A stretch of DNA of 64,000 bases from Sphingomonas desiccabilis. GTDB lineage: Bacteria; Pseudomonadota; Alphaproteobacteria; Sphingomonadales; Sphingomonadaceae. The position numbers were made by a program, and so were the translations under genes. The notes under the pieces are model-generated. The model saw only the letters and a list, made by a program, of their open reading frames with translations. It did no database searches and had not been told where the DNA came from. The stretch covers positions 372,001 to 436,000 of the forward strand of contig NZ_SDPT01000001.1 of NCBI RefSeq assembly GCF_004135605.1, written 5' to 3'. Shown one piece after another: positions 61,278 to 64,000 of the stretch (within the stretch, counting starts at the first letter, position 1; each line of letters begins with the position of its first letter).

Positions 61278-62045
61278 CTAAGGCGTCGCGCGCACAGCCA
61301 CGCCGGCGGCGGCAAGAGCTGCCCGCGCGTCGGCGATGCTGGCCTCGCCGAAGTGGAAGATCGAGGCGGCAAGGACGGCGCTGGCATGGCCTTCCACCAC
61401 GCCGGCGACCAGGTCGTCCAGCTTGCCGACGCCTCCGGAGGCAACCACCGGCACGTCGGCCGCGTCCGCGATCGCGCGGGTGAGTGCCAGGTCGTAGCCG
61501 TCGCGGGTACCGTCGCGATCCATCGAGGTCACCAGCAGCTCGCCGGCACCCAAGTCGGCGAGGCGGGCGGCATGTTCGAGCGCGTCGATGCCGGTCGCGC
61601 GGCGGCCGCCGTGGGTGAAGACTTCCCAGCGGCCGGGCTCGACCTGGCGGGCGTCGATCGAGGCGGTGACGCATTGGCTGCCGAAGCGGTCGGCGATCTC
61701 CGCCACCACTTCGGGCCGGGCGACGGCGGCGGAATTGACCGCGACCTTGTCGGCACCGGCGAGCAGCAGCGCGCGGGCGTCGGCGGCCGAGCGGACGCCG
61801 CCGCCGACCGTCAGCGGCATGAAGCACACCTCGGCGGTGCGGCGGACCACGTCGACGATGGTGTCGCGGCCCTCGTGGCTGGCGCCGATGTCGAGGAAGC
61901 AGAGCTCGTCGGCGCCGGCGAGGTCATAGGCGCGTGCCTGCTCGACCGGGTCGCCAGCATCGCGCAAGTCGACGAAGTTGACCCCCTTTACCACGCGCCC
62001 GGCGTGGACGTCGAGGCAGGGGATGACGCGGACGCGGACGCTCAT
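61278..62045 (-). CDS. hisF: imidazole glycerol phosphate synthase subunit HisF
   Basis: 255 aa from the ATG at 62045. TIM-barrel signatures [38 protein letters not shown] and the conserved Asp residues (CLD and TSMDRDGT) are present. It forms IGP and AICAR with HisH. Its start overlaps the end of hisA by 4 bp; the bacterial his operon order is kept. Confidence 0.97.
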   Translation of the reverse strand: MSVRVRVIPCLDVHAGRVVKGVNFVDLRDAGDPVEQARAYDLAGADELCFLDIGASHEGRDTIVDVVRRTAEVCFMPLTVGGGVRSAADARALLLAGADKVAVNSAAVARPEVVAEIADRFGSQCVTASIDARQVEPGRWEVFTHGGRRATGIDALEHAARLADLGAGELLVTSMDRDGTRDGYDLALTRAIADAADVPVVASGGVGKLDDLVAGVVEGHASAVLAASIFHFGEASIADARAALAAAGVAVRATP

Positions 62046-62779
62046 GCGGCGACCCGCAGCGCCTCGGCGAGGTCGAGGCGGCCGTCGTAGAGCGCGCGGC
62101 CGGTGATGACGCCCTCGATGCCGGGCTTGCCGCGCAATGCATGGATGTCGTCGATGCCGGCGACGCCGCCGCTGGCGATCACGGGGATGCCGGCCTCGGC
62201 CGCGAGGGCGGCAGTGGCGGCGACGTTGCAGCCCTTGAGCAGCCCGTCGCGGCCGACGTCGGTGAACAGCAGCGCGGCGACGCCAGCGTCCTCGAAGCGG
62301 CGGGCAAGGTCGGCGACGGTGACGGTGGAGACGTCGGCCCAGCCGCGGGTCGCGACCAACCCGTCGCGCGCGTCGACCGCGACGACGATGCAACCGGGGA
62401 GGGCACGGGCGGCGTCGCGGACCAAGTCCGGGTCCTCCAGCGCGGCGGTGCCGATCACGACGCGAGCGACGCCGAGCTCGAGCCAACGGTCGATCGAGGC
62501 GCGGGTGCGGATGCCGCCGCCCAGCTGCACGCGGCCGGGAAAGGCGCGGACCACGCTCGCGACCGCATCGCCGTTGACCGAGTCGCCGGCGAAGGCGCCG
62601 TCGAGATCGACGACATGGAGATGGTCGGCGCCGGCCTCGGCGAACGCACGGGCCTGCGCGGCGGGGTCGTCGCCGTAGACGGTGGCGCGGTCCATGTCGC
62701 CTTCGGCCAGCCGGACGACCTGGCCACCCTTGAGATCGATCGCGGGGAAGACGATCAGCCGGTCGGTCACGGTTGCCAT
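62042..62779 (-). CDS. hisA: ProFAR isomerase HisA
   Basis: 245 aa from the ATG at 62779, overlapping hisH by 13 bp. [15 protein letters not shown] with the catalytic Asp, [16 protein letters not shown], the second catalytic Asp in LFTDVGRDG and IASGGV are all visible. It performs the Amadori step before HisF-HisH. Confidence 0.97.
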   Translation of the reverse strand: MATVTDRLIVFPAIDLKGGQVVRLAEGDMDRATVYGDDPAAQARAFAEAGADHLHVVDLDGAFAGDSVNGDAVASVVRAFPGRVQLGGGIRTRASIDRWLELGVARVVIGTAALEDPDLVRDAARALPGCIVVAVDARDGLVATRGWADVSTVTVADLARRFEDAGVAALLFTDVGRDGLLKGCNVAATAALAAEAGIPVIASGGVAGIDDIHALRGKPGIEGVITGRALYDGRLDLAEALRVAA

Positions 62780-63369
62780 GCGAGGAATCTCTCCAGCAGC
62801 GCGATGCCGTAGCGCTGGCTCTTTTCGGGGTGGAACTGGACGCCGAGCAGGTTGTCGCGGCCGATCGCCGCGGTCACCGGCTGCCCGTGGGTGGTGGTGG
62901 CGACGACGCCGTCGCCCTCGAACGCGAAACTGTGCAGGAAATAGGCCTCGCCCGGCAGCACGATCGGGTGCTCGTTCACGGGGACCACGTCGTTCCAGCC
63001 CATGTGCGGCACGCGTGCTTCGGGGGAAGCCTGCAGCTTGCGGACGGTGCCGGGCAGCCAGTCGAGGCCGGCGTGGGTGCCGAACTCCTCGCCCTGCGTG
63101 GCCATCAGCTGCATGCCGACGCAGACGCCTAGGAACGGCACGCCGCCGCGCAGCGCCCGCTCCTCCATCGCCTCGATCATGCCGGGCACGGCGGCGAGGC
63201 CATCGATGCAGGCGCGAAACGCGCCGACGCCGGGCAGCACGATGCGGTCTGCGCGGCGCACGACGTCGGCATCGGCGGTGATCGCCATGTCGGCGACTCC
63301 GGCGGCCTTCAGCGCATTGGCGACCGAGTGGAGGTTGCCGGCGCCATAGTCGATCAGCGCCAGCGTCAT
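62767..63369 (-). CDS. hisH: imidazole glycerol phosphate synthase glutaminase HisH
   Basis: 200 aa. [18 protein letters not shown], the catalytic Cys in LGVCVGMQL and the His/Glu pair in VQFHPEKSQ define the class I glutaminase. It supplies ammonia to HisF. It overlaps hisA by 13 bp downstream and the YciI-like gene by 4 bp upstream. Confidence 0.97.
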   Translation of the reverse strand: MTLALIDYGAGNLHSVANALKAAGVADMAITADADVVRRADRIVLPGVGAFRACIDGLAAVPGMIEAMEERALRGGVPFLGVCVGMQLMATQGEEFGTHAGLDWLPGTVRKLQASPEARVPHMGWNDVVPVNEHPIVLPGEAYFLHSFAFEGDGVVATTTHGQPVTAAIGRDNLLGVQFHPEKSQRYGIALLERFLAWQP

Positions 63370-63677
63370 GCGAGCAGCGCGCCGATCCCGGCGCTGGCGA
63401 TGGCGGCGGTGAAGCCGACGACCTCCAGCGTGGCGACGCCCTCGACGATGTACGGATCGGTGCGCGCGATCGCCTCGACGGCCTCGGCCTCGCCCCGGAA
63501 CAGCAGCACGCCGCCGGTGGCTGTGGCGCGACGTCCGCCGAGCAGGACTTCACCCGCTTCGATGCGCGCGCTGATCCATTCTAGATGGCGCGGGCGCAGC
63601 GCGTCGATCTCGGCGATCGGCTTTACGTAGCTAAGCAGCGCGAGGCTGAGCGGGTGGGCGGGGTAGGCGACGATCAC
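63366..63677 (-). CDS. YciI-like protein inside the his operon
   Basis: 103 aa from the GTG at 63677, which overlaps the TGA of hisB (GTGA). The ferredoxin-like YciI pattern is visible: [25 protein letters not shown] then [22 protein letters not shown] (in parts). YciI proteins are of uncertain function, perhaps hydrolases or detoxifying enzymes. Overlap with both hisB and hisH makes it part of the operon; a YciI gene here is unusual outside a few alphaproteobacteria. Confidence 0.8.
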   Translation of the reverse strand: MIVAYPAHPLSLALLSYVKPIAEIDALRPRHLEWISARIEAGEVLLGGRRATATGGVLLFRGEAEAVEAIARTDPYIVEGVATLEVVGFTAAIASAGIGALLA

Positions 63678-64000
63678 AGCACGCCCTTGGTCGACGGCAC
63701 GGCATCGGCCTTGCGCGGATCGATCTCGGTCGCGGTGCGCAGCGCGCGCGCCAACCCCTTGAAGATGCTCTCGGCGATGTGGTGGTTGTTGGTGCCGTAG
63801 AGCGTCTCGACGTGGAGCGTGATGCCGGCCGCCTGCGCGAAGCTGTGGCAGAAATGCTCGAACATCTCGGTATCCATCGTGCCGAGCTGCGCCTGGGTGA
63901 AGCGCGATTTCCACACCAGCCAGGGGCGGCCGGAAATGTCGAGCGCGACGCGGGTCAGCGTCTCGTCCATCGGCGACAGCGCCTCGCCATAGCGGCGGAT
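63674..64000 (-). CDS. hisB: imidazoleglycerol-phosphate dehydratase HisB, C-terminal part (cut by window end)
   Basis: The frame is open to base 64000, so about 109 C-terminal residues are visible; the start lies beyond the window. [18 protein letters not shown] and [18 protein letters not shown] carry the His/Glu metal ligands of HisB, and the protein ends in the usual PSTKG(V/M)L. It is the first visible his gene, and its stop overlaps the YciI-like start. Confidence 0.97.
   Translation of the reverse strand: MRRYGEALSPMDETLTRVALDISGRPWLVWKSRFTQAQLGTMDTEMFEHFCHSFAQAAGITLHVETLYGTNNHHIAESIFKGLARALRTATEIDPRKADAVPSTKGVL

Overview
The window is high-GC alphaproteobacterial DNA, most likely from a sphingomonad (Sphingomonas or a close relative). 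The grounds are two very large TonB-dependent receptors in a polysaccharide locus, a MucR-type regulator, small sphingomonad-type hypothetical proteins, and the his operon order hisB-hisH-hisA-hisF-hisE. This is a judgement from protein appearance, not from a database search.

Positions 1-33,340 are an accessory region. Two copies of a 52-bp sequence, the 3' half of a tRNA gene ending in CCA (probably tRNA-Thr with anticodon CGT), lie at 2641-2692 and 33289-33340. Each is preceded by about 172 bp of diverged but clearly related sequence. No 5' half of the tRNA is present at either place, so both look like right-hand attachment junctions of tandem integrative elements. The first element runs in from the left and ends at 2692. 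The second fills about 2693-33340. It carries a tyrosine recombinase (18305-19468) and a P-loop helicase-like ATPase with a (Pro-Glu)12 linker, and no conjugation genes were seen.

Cargo of the accessory region: a STAND-type ATPase pair, one with a C-terminal HEPN-like motif (1-2195); a YbaK deacylase; a TetR-controlled aldehyde dehydrogenase/SDR pair with two matching operators (3.1-6.9 kb); a CBASS-like CD-NTase/SLATT pair (8446-10351) facing a zinc-ribbon/HEPN-like protein; a candidate structured RNA with two C(UUCG)G hairpins (12072-12279); small genes separated by terminators (12.4-14.4 kb); an Mrr-type restriction enzyme (19981-20985); a tightly overlapping four-gene membrane operon with a MotA-like and a MotB/OmpA-like protein, followed by a membrane-anchored nuclease (21816-27140), which resembles a Zorya-type motor without the known Zorya effectors; and a radC / Cas2-SinR-like / Cas5-like operon with no CRISPR array (29807-31535). 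Several of these are known or plausible anti-phage modules, so the element reads as a defence island.

From 33.5 kb onward the DNA looks like core chromosome. It holds a carbohydrate locus (two TonB receptors, GH76, sugar porter, GH115), then a pyruvyl transferase, NUDIX hydrolase, extensin-like protein, YcaQ-like glycosylase, CHAP protein, MsrB, an ABC-2 exporter, QueG, an EI24 protein, a PfkB kinase, an amino-acid permease and the histidine operon, which is cut by the right end inside hisB. Intrinsic terminators and REP-like repeats sit between several of these units.
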